DNA of 64,000 nt. Source: Thiobacillus sp. GTDB lineage: Bacteria > Pseudomonadota > Gammaproteobacteria > Burkholderiales > Thiobacillaceae. Positions 30,033 to 38,703 of the stretch are shown piece after piece (the stretch's first letter is position 1; each line of letters starts with the position of its first letter). Under the pieces are notes generated by a model. That model was not told the DNA's origin, did not search any database, and saw only the letters and a program-made list of their open reading frames with translations. The translations under genes and the position numbers were made by a program. The stretch is from NCBI GenBank assembly GCA_030692355.1, contig JAUYCF010000089.1, forward strand, positions 1-64,000, read 5' to 3'.

Positions 30033-30658
30033 GATCGGTTCTCGCTTTGAATCAGGGTGAACACCGCCGCGAACATTTCCGGGGTGAGGCGGCGCGTCTG
30101 GGTATTGTAGCGGGAGCAGTGGTAGCTGCTCACCAGCCGCCGTCCGCCGGGCAGGCGGTAGTCGCTGGCGTGGGCGAAGGGATAGTCCTTGAGCTTCAAC
30201 CCCAATGCGCGCAGAACGGCCTGATGCGCGATCTGGCCCAGCGCCAGGATGCTGGCGTGCGCCGGCAAGGCGGCAATTTCGGCTGCCAGGAAACGGTTGC
30301 ATTCGCGGATCTCGCCCGGTTCCGGCTTATTGGCCGGCGGCAGGCATTTCACCGCGTTGGTGATGCGGCAGCCGGTGAGCGTCAGGCCGTCGTCTGCCGA
30401 GATCGATTCCGGTGCGCTGGCGTAGCCGAAGCGGTGCAGGGTCTGGTACAGCAGCACGCCGGCGGTGTCGCCGGTGAACGGCCGGCCGCTGCGGTTGGCG
30501 CCGTGCATGCCGGGGGCGAGACCGACGATCAGCAGGCTCGGTGCCGGGTCGCCGAAGGCGGGCACCGGGCGGGCGTGGTAATCGGGGTGGCGCGCGCGCA
30601 CCTCGTCCAGAAAGGTGGAAAGGCGTGGGCAGGCGCGGCAGTCGAGGTCGAAGTTCAT
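29996..30658 (-). CDS. Uracil-DNA glycosylase superfamily protein (family 4/5-like)
   Basis: CRACPRLSTFLDEV...PSLLIVGLAPGMHGANRSGRPFTGDTAGVLLYQTLHRFGYAS...NAVKCLPPANKP. Confidence 0.9.
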   Translation of the reverse strand: MNFDLDCRACPRLSTFLDEVRARHPDYHARPVPAFGDPAPSLLIVGLAPGMHGANRSGRPFTGDTAGVLLYQTLHRFGYASAPESISADDGLTLTGCRITNAVKCLPPANKPEPGEIRECNRFLAAEIAALPAHASILALGQIAHQAVLRALGLKLKDYPFAHASDYRLPGGRRLVSSYHCSRYNTQTRRLTPEMFAAVFTLIQSENRSCPSSPSSSPAR

Positions 30659-31596
30659 TGCGAATGCGGTGTGAAGGTGCCGCGCAGCAGTAGCTGCGCC
30701 GTCAGCACTTCCGGCTGCAAAGTGACGTGGCGGATGCCGTGCCGCGTGTCCATCAGCTGGCGGGCGGCGGCGAGGATGCCCGGCCAGTCGGCCAGGCTGC
30801 GGATTTCCAGGTGGGCCGACAGTGCGATGGTGTCGGACGAAAGGGTCCACACGTGCAGGTCGTGCACCCGCAGCACGCCGTCGAGCCTGGCCAGATCCTG
30901 GCCGATAGTGTCGAGCCGGAGATTGAGCGGCACGCCTTCCATCAGCACGTGCACGACTTCGCGCAGCAGGCGCAGCGCCGAAACCAGAATCAGTGCCGCC
31001 ACCAGCAGGGACAGCAGCGGGTCGATCGGGGTCCAGCCGGTGGTGACGATGACGATGCCGGACGCAATCGCCGCCACCGAGCCGAGCGCGTCGCCCAGTA
31101 CATGGAGCAGCGCGGCGCGGCTGTTGAGCGTGTGTTCGCCGCGGCTCAGCACCCAGGCGACGGCGAGATTGATCGCGAGACCGATGACCGCGACGGTGAT
31201 GACCGTGCCGCCGGCGATGTCGCGCGGGGCGCCGATGCGCTCGATGGCTTCGCGCACGATGAAACCGATCAGCACCAGCATCAACAGGCTATTGAACAGC
31301 GCGGCCATCACTTCGGCGCGCACCAGACCGTAGGAATGCCGCATGCTGGGCGGACGCCGCGCCAGCCAGGCAGCAGCAGCAGCCAGCCCCAGCGCGGAGC
31401 TGTCGGTGACCATGTGGGCGGCGTCGGCCAGCAGCGCGAGCGAGCCCGACCACCAGCCCGCCGCAGCCTCGACCCCGGCGAAGGCCAGCGTCAGCAGCAG
31501 GGCGACGATCAGGGTGCCGTTTTGCGCCGTGTGAGTGTGGCTGTGGCCTGCACCGTGGCCGGACGCAGCATCGTGGTCGTGTTTATGCGCGGCCAC
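30655..31596 (-). CDS. Cation diffusion facilitator transporter, GTG start
   Basis: VAAHKHDHDAASGHGAGHSHTH...WWSGSLALLADAAHMVTDSSALGLA...HVLGDALGSVAAIASG. Confidence 0.92.
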   Translation of the reverse strand: MAAHKHDHDAASGHGAGHSHTHTAQNGTLIVALLLTLAFAGVEAAAGWWSGSLALLADAAHMVTDSSALGLAAAAAWLARRPPSMRHSYGLVRAEVMAALFNSLLMLVLIGFIVREAIERIGAPRDIAGGTVITVAVIGLAINLAVAWVLSRGEHTLNSRAALLHVLGDALGSVAAIASGIVIVTTGWTPIDPLLSLLVAALILVSALRLLREVVHVLMEGVPLNLRLDTIGQDLARLDGVLRVHDLHVWTLSSDTIALSAHLEIRSLADWPGILAAARQLMDTRHGIRHVTLQPEVLTAQLLLRGTFTPHSQ

Positions 31597-32662
31597 AGTA
31601 ATCGGTCGGATCGGTCTGCAGGTTGAGGTCGGCGGAATCCTGCCCCAGCCCGGCGATGTGGTGCAGCGCGTTGGCGTAGCGCGCCGATTCGCGCAACTGG
31701 ACCAGCGTCGGCGGGTGCGGGTGGCCGTGCATGCGCGCCAGCCGCGCGCGGGCGGGCGCGGGCCAGTCAACCTTCAGATTGGCCAGCACCTCGTCCGCCA
31801 GGTCGGGCCGGTTGCAGACCAGCGCCATGTCGCAGCCGGCGTCGAGCGCTGCGGCCACCCGCTCGACTACGCCACCCGCCACGGCGGCGCCTTCCATGCA
31901 CAGGTCGTCGCTGAAAATCGCGCCGCCGAAACCCAGCTGGCGGCGCAGCAGTTTTTGCAGCCACACTTTGGAAAATCCGGCGGGCCGGTCGTCGACCTCG
32001 GGGTAGATCACGTGCGCCGGCATCACCGCGGCCAGCCCCGCCTCGATCATCAGCCGGAACGGCACCAGGTCGGTAATCGCCATGTCGGCCAGGGTGCGCT
32101 CGTCCATCGGGATCGCCACGTGCGAATCCGCCTTGACGAAGCCGTGGCCGGGGAAGTGCTTGCCGCAGGCGGCCATGCCGGCGTCCTTCATGCCAAGCAT
32201 CACCGCCTGGCCCAGCTGAAAAACGGCGTGCGGGTCGGCATGGAAGGCGCGGTCGCCGATCACCGAGGAGGCGCCGTAATCCAGATCGAGCACCGGCGCA
32301 AAGCTGAAGTCGACGCCGTGCGCGCGCAGCTCGCTCGCCAGCACGAAACCGGTTTCGCGTGCCAGTTCGCGGGCGCGCTGCGGGTGGTTGTTCCAGATTT
32401 CGCCGAAGGCGCGCATCGGCGGCAGGCGGGTGAACCCTTCGCGGAAGCGCTGCACCCGGCCGCCCTCCTGATCGGCGCCGATCAGCAGCGGCGCGGGCTT
32501 GAGCGCGTGGATCTCGGCGGTCAGCGCGGCCAGCTGCGCCGGATCGCGGTAGTTGCGGGAAAACAGGATCACACCGCCGACGAGCGGATGGGCGAGGCGG
32601 CGGCGGTCGTCGTCGGTGAGTTCGGTGCCCGCCACGTCGAGCATCAAGGGGCCAAGGGTCAT
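31583..32662 (-). CDS. nagZ: Beta-N-acetylhexosaminidase NagZ
   Basis: GPLMLDVAGTELTDDDRRRLAHPLVGGVILFSRNYRDPAQL...LLIGADQEGGRVQRF...KHFPGHG. Confidence 0.96.
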   Translation of the reverse strand: MTLGPLMLDVAGTELTDDDRRRLAHPLVGGVILFSRNYRDPAQLAALTAEIHALKPAPLLIGADQEGGRVQRFREGFTRLPPMRAFGEIWNNHPQRARELARETGFVLASELRAHGVDFSFAPVLDLDYGASSVIGDRAFHADPHAVFQLGQAVMLGMKDAGMAACGKHFPGHGFVKADSHVAIPMDERTLADMAITDLVPFRLMIEAGLAAVMPAHVIYPEVDDRPAGFSKVWLQKLLRRQLGFGGAIFSDDLCMEGAAVAGGVVERVAAALDAGCDMALVCNRPDLADEVLANLKVDWPAPARARLARMHGHPHPPTLVQLRESARYANALHHIAGLGQDSADLNLQTDPTDYCGRA

Positions 32663-33063
32663 GTTGCGTTCTCCGAAGAAGAATTGGACTGCTCGAGCAC
32701 GACAAACGCCAGCACCAGGTCGCCCTCGTCCGACAGCGAAACATGATGCGCCGTGACGCCGCGCGCGGCCAGCCACTCGGCGAGTTCGGGCGCGCATTGA
32801 AGGAAGGGCTTGCCGCGCGGGTCGCGCAGTACGGCGATGTTGCGCAGCGATACCGGCGCGCGCAGCCCGGTTCCCGCAGCCTTGGCGAACGCCTCCTTGG
32901 CGGCGAAGCATTTGGCGAGGAAGCGCGCCGGGTCGCGGCTGGCTTCATATCCTGCGTATTCGGCCGGGGCGAGGATGCGGTTTGCGTAGGGCTCGCCAAA
33001 GCGCGCGAGGCCGCTGCGAATCCGCCTGGCGTCCAGCAGGTCGGTGCCGATGCCGTGGATCAC
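32659..33063 (-). CDS. acpS: Holo-[acyl-carrier-protein] synthase, GTG start
   Basis: IHGIGTDLLDARRIRSGLARFGEPYANRILAPAEYAGYEASRDPARFLAKCFAAKEAFAKAAGTG. Confidence 0.96.
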   Translation of the reverse strand: MIHGIGTDLLDARRIRSGLARFGEPYANRILAPAEYAGYEASRDPARFLAKCFAAKEAFAKAAGTGLRAPVSLRNIAVLRDPRGKPFLQCAPELAEWLAARGVTAHHVSLSDEGDLVLAFVVLEQSNSSSENAT

Positions 33064-33893
33064 AATGAAACTTTCACGGGTAAACCAGCCGCGCGGATTT
33101 TTTCGGCGAAGGCTTCGAGCCATTCGGCGGGCAGCGCCGACAGCCGGCCTGCCTGCGGCTGCATCGATGGCCGCGCCAGACCATACAGCAGCACACCCTG
33201 CACCGGAATGGATTGCTGCCGGATACGCGCCACCGCATCCAGATAGGCCGCCTGTTCCGCTTCCGACGGCGGCTTGCCGTCGAGCGCGAACACGCAGGTT
33301 TGCAGCCAGGTCGGGCACAGCCGCGCGGCTACGGCCAGCCGCTCGAACTGCCTGTCGGGTGAAACCCGCGTCTGGTTGACGCTGCGCATGCCGGCGGCGG
33401 TCGCGCTATCGAACTTGAACCAGACCTCGCCGTTCAGCGCCGCCATTTCCCCGATGCCCTCCTGCACGCGTGGCCGGTCGGCCAGGCTGCCGTTGGTGAT
33501 CAGCACCAGCTTGGCTGTTTTTCTTTCAGGATTGCCTTCGGGTCCGGCCAGATCAAAGTCCTTCATCACCCGGCCGATCAGCTCGATGACTTGCGGAAAG
33601 GCCTTGGCGCTGGTCGGCTCGCCGTTGCCCGACAGCGCAATGTCGTTCAGCCGCCGTGCGCCCTCGGGTACGCGCGTTTGCATGAAGTCGCCGTGGACGA
33701 TGTCGGCGAGCATCGCGCGCAGCTCGGCTTCCAGTTGCGCCAGATCGATCTCGGGCGCCGTGCCGCGCGTCAGGCCCGGCACCTGGCAATACACGCACGC
33801 CCAGTTGCAGGCGTTGTTCGGATTGAGGTTGACCCCCACCGAGACGCCCCCCGCACGGCGCGAGACCACGGGATAGACATAGGTCATCCCCAC
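33060..33893 (-). CDS. Radical SAM protein
   Basis: CNWACVYCQVPGLTRG (CxxxCxxC), SGNGEPT, LITNGS. Confidence 0.88.
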   Translation of the reverse strand: MGMTYVYPVVSRRAGGVSVGVNLNPNNACNWACVYCQVPGLTRGTAPEIDLAQLEAELRAMLADIVHGDFMQTRVPEGARRLNDIALSGNGEPTSAKAFPQVIELIGRVMKDFDLAGPEGNPERKTAKLVLITNGSLADRPRVQEGIGEMAALNGEVWFKFDSATAAGMRSVNQTRVSPDRQFERLAVAARLCPTWLQTCVFALDGKPPSEAEQAAYLDAVARIRQQSIPVQGVLLYGLARPSMQPQAGRLSALPAEWLEAFAEKIRAAGLPVKVSL

Positions 33894-33953
33894 GGTGTCG
33901 CGGTTATGGTTGACGGGGGTGAGTAATGCAGGTTTTTTGATGATGCGCTCGCT

Positions 33954-34337
33954 TTAAGCAACTTTTCTGCCGTCACCCGCCTCGTAAGGCTGGATCAGCA
34001 CATCGGCTGGCAGGCCGAGACCGGATGACAGATGGCGGATCATCTCCAGCGATAGCGGCCGCACACGATTGAGGATTTCCGCCACGCGTGCCCGGCTTCC
34101 AATATAAGGTTCCATATCCTTGCGGGTCAGTCCGCGTGCCTCCATCACGTGCAGCAGGAAAGCGACGGGATCGGGATCGGGGATGGGATGATGCCGGGCC
34201 TCGTAGTTCTGAATCAGCAGGCTGAGTACTTCCAGCCAGTCGGCCTCGGGGCTTTTTTCCGGGGCATCCCACAGCGCCTCGGCTTCGGCCAGCGCCATTT
34301 TGTACTCTGCCTTGGTGCGTATCGGTTTCAGTTCCAT
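33954..34337 (-). CDS. HigA-type antitoxin (HTH)
   Basis: IRTKAEYKMALAEAEALWDAPEKSPEADWLEVLSLLIQNYEARHHPIPDPDPVAFLLHVMEARGLTRKDMEPYIGSRARVAEILN. Confidence 0.93.
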   Translation of the reverse strand: MELKPIRTKAEYKMALAEAEALWDAPEKSPEADWLEVLSLLIQNYEARHHPIPDPDPVAFLLHVMEARGLTRKDMEPYIGSRARVAEILNRVRPLSLEMIRHLSSGLGLPADVLIQPYEAGDGRKVA

Positions 34338-34348
34338 TGTGTGGCCTT

Positions 34349-34642
34349 TCATATCGTGCTGGCGTCTATGCGGTCATATTCCGCGTGGGTGCCGACAAAG
34401 CGTATAAACATCATGCCCCGGTTGTAATGCATGGCCACGATCAGCCGGTAGTCATTGCCCTTGATGTTGAATACCACGCGGTTGTTGGGCAAAAAACTGG
34501 CATTGCGATAGGCCGCCTTGATATCCGCCGGGCTTTTCCAATCGGCACGGCTGGCATCGGCGTACCAGGCCCTGAGCGGCAACTCGGCCTGGGGATGCTT
34601 GTTCCAGAATGCCCGTAGCTGGCTGATCGCGATGATGTGCAT
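34349..34642 (-). CDS. HigB-type mRNA interferase toxin
   Basis: MHIIAISQLRAFWNKHPQAELPLRAWYADASRADWKSPADIKAAYRNASFLPNNRVVFNIKGNDYRLIVAMHYNRGMMFIRFVGTHAEYDRID. Confidence 0.93.
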   Translation of the reverse strand: MHIIAISQLRAFWNKHPQAELPLRAWYADASRADWKSPADIKAAYRNASFLPNNRVVFNIKGNDYRLIVAMHYNRGMMFIRFVGTHAEYDRIDASTI

Positions 34643-34746
34643 GGCACAATGTAGCACGCTCCCATGCCGGGAGCAAGCCGTTCTTGTTGCACTGCGGACG
34701 TGTCAAGGTTTTGGTGGGAAAGCACGCTGTCGTCGATGAACTGCCG

Positions 34747-34892
34747 ATACGCCAGAATCCAGTCGCGGGTGCGGAAGCTGTCGAACGCCGCCAGGTCTTT
34801 TTCGCGCACGATGGGGAAGGTCGAGAGGATGTAATCCGCGTCAGGCTCGGACAGCCGTACAGGTGCATGAACAGCGCATCCAGCAGTGCCAT
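34747..34892 (-). pseudogene. Frameshifted relic resembling the C-terminus of an Eco57I-like/N6-methylase restriction protein
   Basis: LLDALFMHLYG in one frame continues as LSEPDADYILSTFPIVREKDLAAFDSFRTRDWILAY in another. Confidence 0.6.
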
Positions 34893-34967
34893 GCATGGGC
34901 GCGGTCGTCGCAGGTTGGTGCAGCGCAGGCCAGCGGATGCTTTATTCGCACAAGTTATTGTTTATAT

Positions 34968-35055
34968 TGGCGGAAGCGGTGAGATTCGAACTCACGAACG
35001 GTTGCCCGTTGCCGGTTTTCAAGACCGGTGCAATCGACCACTCTGCCACGCTTCC
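34968..35055 (-). tRNA. tRNA-Ser (TGA)
   Basis: ggaagcgtggcagagtggtcgattgcaccggtcttgaaaaccggcaacgggcaaccgttcgtgagttcgaatctcaccgcttccgcca. Confidence 0.95.
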
Positions 35056-35300
35056 CCGGCGCGCATTGTAGCGGGTTCGCCCTGCTTTGTGAGGCGAACC
35101 CGATGGCAATCCGTGCGTCGGGACGAATTGACGCGGCTTCAACAGCGGGTGTCGGGTTTTCGTTAATTCGCCGAAAAGCCGCCACGCGCAAACCTTGCAA
35201 ACCCGAACAAAACCAATGCATTGAAATAAATGCGCTACGGTCACGGGTTTGGCATGAACGGTGCTTGTCTGCAGGCATCCGAAACAAGCTGACACCAGCC

Positions 35301-36809
35301 ATGACCGATTTCTTCGATATGTTGAATGTGATCGCCCATCGCAGAAAAGTCGGAGAAGGCTCGCCGTTTGCTTCCGCGAAGGCCACCGATAAATGGCTGA
35401 AGGCCTTGCCTGCCGGCTCTGATTACGATGCGCATCATGTACTGGTCGAGGGGCTGGAGCGTTTCAATGCGGAAAATGAAGCGGCTTCGCTCAGCCGCAT
35501 GAAATCATTGATGAGGCTGGAAGAGGCGGGCCTGCCCCTGCAACGGCGCGTCGTCGAACAGTATGTGCGCAACCAGTCCTCGTTCCGGATGGCGCGCCAG
35601 GCCTTATGGCGCGAATCGTGGGTGTTCTGGTCGCTGCTGGCGGAAGCCTGGCTTACGATGCTGAAGCAGGCTTACCGTACGCCGGCCACTACGGAACTGA
35701 AGCCTTTTGCCGCCGAGATTGCCGCCCGTGTGCTGCGCTACGCCGGCCTGGTCATGCGCTGGAACTATCATCAGGCGCGCACGCCGTCCGCATTGGCCTG
35801 GCGCCGCATGCACAAGATCTATCGCCTGGTCGAGCGCGACGGTTTTGCGACGCGGACGGTGCGGATCGACGCGCGGCCCACCCACTGCGCACGCGAATAC
35901 ATGCTGGTGGTGCTGATGGGGTTGGTGCATCCGCTGGGCTACCGTACCCAGGAAATCGAGTCCGTTGCGCAGATTTTTGAAGACTGCGAGCCCTTGCCCC
36001 TGCCCGCAATCGTGCCGCAGAGCGGGGTGGACACGCACATGGTGGACCTGTCGCGAAGCAACGGCGCCTGCGTGCTGGACCATGACTGGGTACGGGGCCG
36101 TCGCCTGCGCTACCTGGCCTTGCGCCCGTTGATCGATCATCTGAAAACGCTAGACCAGACCCCGGCTGCAGAGGGAAATAACGGGCTCGCCCTGCAGGTG
36201 GCGAGCCTGATCGAACGCGGCGGCATCCGCCGCAACCGTCAGCGCACGCACCGCATTGGCCGGGTATGGGTGGCGGCGGGAATTGACAATATCCTGGCAG
36301 CCCTGGTTCGCCCCGACGCGGCCAGGCCCCAGCCTGCCCTGGAGCCGTGGATGCTGCGTGACGAGAGTACGGAGGGCATGGGCTTTGCGCTGCCCGAGGC
36401 GCCGGCGCTGCCGCATGGCCGCCTGGTGGCGGTGAGCTGGGATCCGTCCGAGAACGGCTGGCAATTGCTGGCGATTCGCTGGAACCGTGAGGAAGACGGC
36501 CAGCACCTGGTCGGCACTCAGCGCCTGTCACGTCACCCCAAGCGGGTGGAAATTTATTTCGAGCCGGATGAGCAGGGCGGGGCGCAGGACAAGACCTGGG
36601 CCGTATTCATGCCGATGACCCATCTCGACCAGGGCATCAGCAACCTGCTGATTCCCAGGACGCATTACCGGCTGGGTGCGCCGCTGATGCTGCGCGACGG
36701 CGACATGATTTATCGCCTGCGGCTGGGTGAAGTTCAGGAAGCCCACGAAGGCTGGCTGCGCGTGAGCATGGATGTGCTCGGGCGGGAGCAGTTCGCCGTC
36801 GCTGCCTGA
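35301..36809 (+). CDS. Hypothetical protein (502 aa)
   Basis: Long ORF MTDFFDMLNVIAHRRKVGEGSPFASAKATDKWLKALPAGSDYDAHHVLVEGLERFN...; no family recognised with confidence. Confidence 0.82.
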   Translation: MTDFFDMLNVIAHRRKVGEGSPFASAKATDKWLKALPAGSDYDAHHVLVEGLERFNAENEAASLSRMKSLMRLEEAGLPLQRRVVEQYVRNQSSFRMARQALWRESWVFWSLLAEAWLTMLKQAYRTPATTELKPFAAEIAARVLRYAGLVMRWNYHQARTPSALAWRRMHKIYRLVERDGFATRTVRIDARPTHCAREYMLVVLMGLVHPLGYRTQEIESVAQIFEDCEPLPLPAIVPQSGVDTHMVDLSRSNGACVLDHDWVRGRRLRYLALRPLIDHLKTLDQTPAAEGNNGLALQVASLIERGGIRRNRQRTHRIGRVWVAAGIDNILAALVRPDAARPQPALEPWMLRDESTEGMGFALPEAPALPHGRLVAVSWDPSENGWQLLAIRWNREEDGQHLVGTQRLSRHPKRVEIYFEPDEQGGAQDKTWAVFMPMTHLDQGISNLLIPRTHYRLGAPLMLRDGDMIYRLRLGEVQEAHEGWLRVSMDVLGREQFAVAA

Positions 36810-36840
36810 GCGGGTAATTCCAATTTTGAATAGAGAAATG

Positions 36841-36895
36841 TCGTAGGGTGCGCTATGCGCACCAGCAATAACGGTGCGTATGACGCACCCTACGA
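36841..36895. repeat. Palindromic element family E, flanked by outer arms 36817-36825/36917-36925
   Basis: tcgtagggtgcgctatgcgcacc-agcaataac-ggtgcgtatgacgcaccctacga; outer attccaatt/aattggaat. Confidence 0.88.
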
Positions 36896-36941
36896 AAACA
36901 AGCCGCTTCGAATGAGAATTGGAATAAGCCGGCCAGGTGAT

Positions 36942-37475
36942 TCAGCGGGTGCGGATGTCGCCGAAATGAAAGTCGAATGAGCCTGTGCGACGGTCGCTGA
37001 AATACTGTTCCAGCGTGGCGCGCACGGTGCGGAAGGCGATTTCGTCCCAGGGGATTTCGGCTTCGGTGAACAGTTGGGTTTCCAGCGATTCGATGCCGGG
37101 CTGAAAATCAAGATCGAGCAGCCGGGCACGGAACATCAAGTACACCTGGTTGATGTGCGGCAGGTTGTAGAGGGTATAGAGTCCGCCGATTTCGATGCGT
37201 GCCCCGGCTTCTTCCCAGGTCTCGCGCGCGGCGCCTTCGAGCGTAGTCTCGCCGTTTTCCATGAAGCCGGCCGGCAGCGTCCACAGCCCGTATTTGGGTT
37301 CGATGGCGCGGCGGCACAGCAGCACCTTGTCTTCCCATTCCGGGATACAGCCGACCACCATCTTGGGGTTCTGGTAATGGATGGCGCCGCAGCCGGGACA
37401 CACATGGCGCGGCAGATGGTCGCCTTCGGGCACGCGCAGCGCCACGGCGCTGCCACATTCACTGCAAAAATTCAT
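36942..37475 (-). CDS. NUDIX hydrolase with N-terminal zinc ribbon
   Basis: FCSECGSAV...HVCPGCGAIHYQNPKMVVGCIPEWEDKVLLCRRAIEPKYGLWTLPAGFMENGETTLEGAARETWEEAGA. Confidence 0.93.
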   Translation of the reverse strand: MNFCSECGSAVALRVPEGDHLPRHVCPGCGAIHYQNPKMVVGCIPEWEDKVLLCRRAIEPKYGLWTLPAGFMENGETTLEGAARETWEEAGARIEIGGLYTLYNLPHINQVYLMFRARLLDLDFQPGIESLETQLFTEAEIPWDEIAFRTVRATLEQYFSDRRTGSFDFHFGDIRTR

Positions 37476-37547
37476 GCTGCTTCCAATCTGCCGGGTTGCG
37501 CGCCACGGTAACAAAATCCCCCCACATCGAGCAAGGTGAAACTGGTG

Positions 37548-37583
37548 CGTGGTTGTTGACACTTTAGTGGCTTTACAACCACG
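37548..37583. promoter_or_regulatory. Inverted repeat upstream of the MoxR-like ATPase gene
   Basis: cgtggttgt (37548-37556) / acaaccacg (37575-37583). Confidence 0.35.
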
Positions 37584-37659
37584 GCCTACCCTTTACGGGT
37601 GGAAGCGAGTGGCGCGAGCGATTATCATTCAAGACCATTTACCGTTGTACCGATTATCC

Positions 37660-38703
37660 ATGCGACCCTCCCACATCGAAACCATCCTCGACCGCGAATT
37701 CGAAAGTACCGCCGACGGCTATCACACGCCGGTGATGCTGTGGGGCCCGCCGGGTGTCGGCAAGTCGCAGATCGTTGCCAATATCGCCTTGCGGCACAGC
37801 GTGCCGCTGATCGACATCCGTTTGTCGCAAATGGAGCCGACCGATCTGCGCGGCATTCCGTTTCGCAGCGGCCAGCTGGTGGAGTGGTCGATCCCCTCGG
37901 TGCTGCCCGATGCCGGGCGTCACGGCCCGGCAGGCATCCTGTTCCTGGATGAAATCACCTCGGCGCCGCCCACCGTGTCGGCCGCGGCCTATCAGCTGAT
38001 CCTCGACCGCCGCCTGGGCGAATACCAGGTGCCCGACGGCTGGGTGATCTTCGCCGCCGGCAACCGCCAGGGCGACCGCGGCGTGACCTACGCGATGCCG
38101 GCGCCGCTGGCCAACCGCTTCACCCATTACGAAGTCGAGGTGAACCTGGACGACTGGGTGGACTGGGCGCACAACGAGGACATCGACCCGCGCGTGATCG
38201 CCTTCCTGCGTTTCCGCCCCGACCTGCTGTTCAGCTTCGACCCGGCGCACACGCCGATCGCCTTTCCCAGCCCGCGTTCGTGGGAATTTGCCCACCGCGC
38301 GCTGCAGAAATTCGACCGCACCGCCTTGCTCGCCGACGCGTTGATGGCCTGCGTCGGCCAGTCGGCCGGGCTGGAGCTGAAAACCTTTGTCGACAACATG
38401 GCGCAGATGCCGGATCTCGACGCCATCATCGCCGGCCATGAGGCGGAAGTGCCCCATGGCATCGACCTGCAGTACGGGGTTGCCGCCGCGCTGGTGCGCC
38501 GTGCGCTGCAGGCCGCCGACAGCGCCAACGCTGCGGAGGTATACGGCAATATCCTCAAATACGCACAGCGCTTTCCGCAGCGCGAAATGGGCGTGATGCT
38601 GGTGTCCGACCTGCACCGTGCCGTCGGGCGGCCGCTGTTTGCCGTGCCGGCGTTTGCCGAGTGGGCCAACAGCATCACCGATCTGGTCCTGTATGAGCAC
38701 TGA
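37660..38703 (+). CDS. MoxR-type AAA+ ATPase
   Basis: VMLWGPPGVGKSQIVANIALRHSVPLIDIRLSQMEPTDLRGIPFR...GILFLDEITSAPP. Confidence 0.9.
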   Translation: MRPSHIETILDREFESTADGYHTPVMLWGPPGVGKSQIVANIALRHSVPLIDIRLSQMEPTDLRGIPFRSGQLVEWSIPSVLPDAGRHGPAGILFLDEITSAPPTVSAAAYQLILDRRLGEYQVPDGWVIFAAGNRQGDRGVTYAMPAPLANRFTHYEVEVNLDDWVDWAHNEDIDPRVIAFLRFRPDLLFSFDPAHTPIAFPSPRSWEFAHRALQKFDRTALLADALMACVGQSAGLELKTFVDNMAQMPDLDAIIAGHEAEVPHGIDLQYGVAAALVRRALQAADSANAAEVYGNILKYAQRFPQREMGVMLVSDLHRAVGRPLFAVPAFAEWANSITDLVLYEH

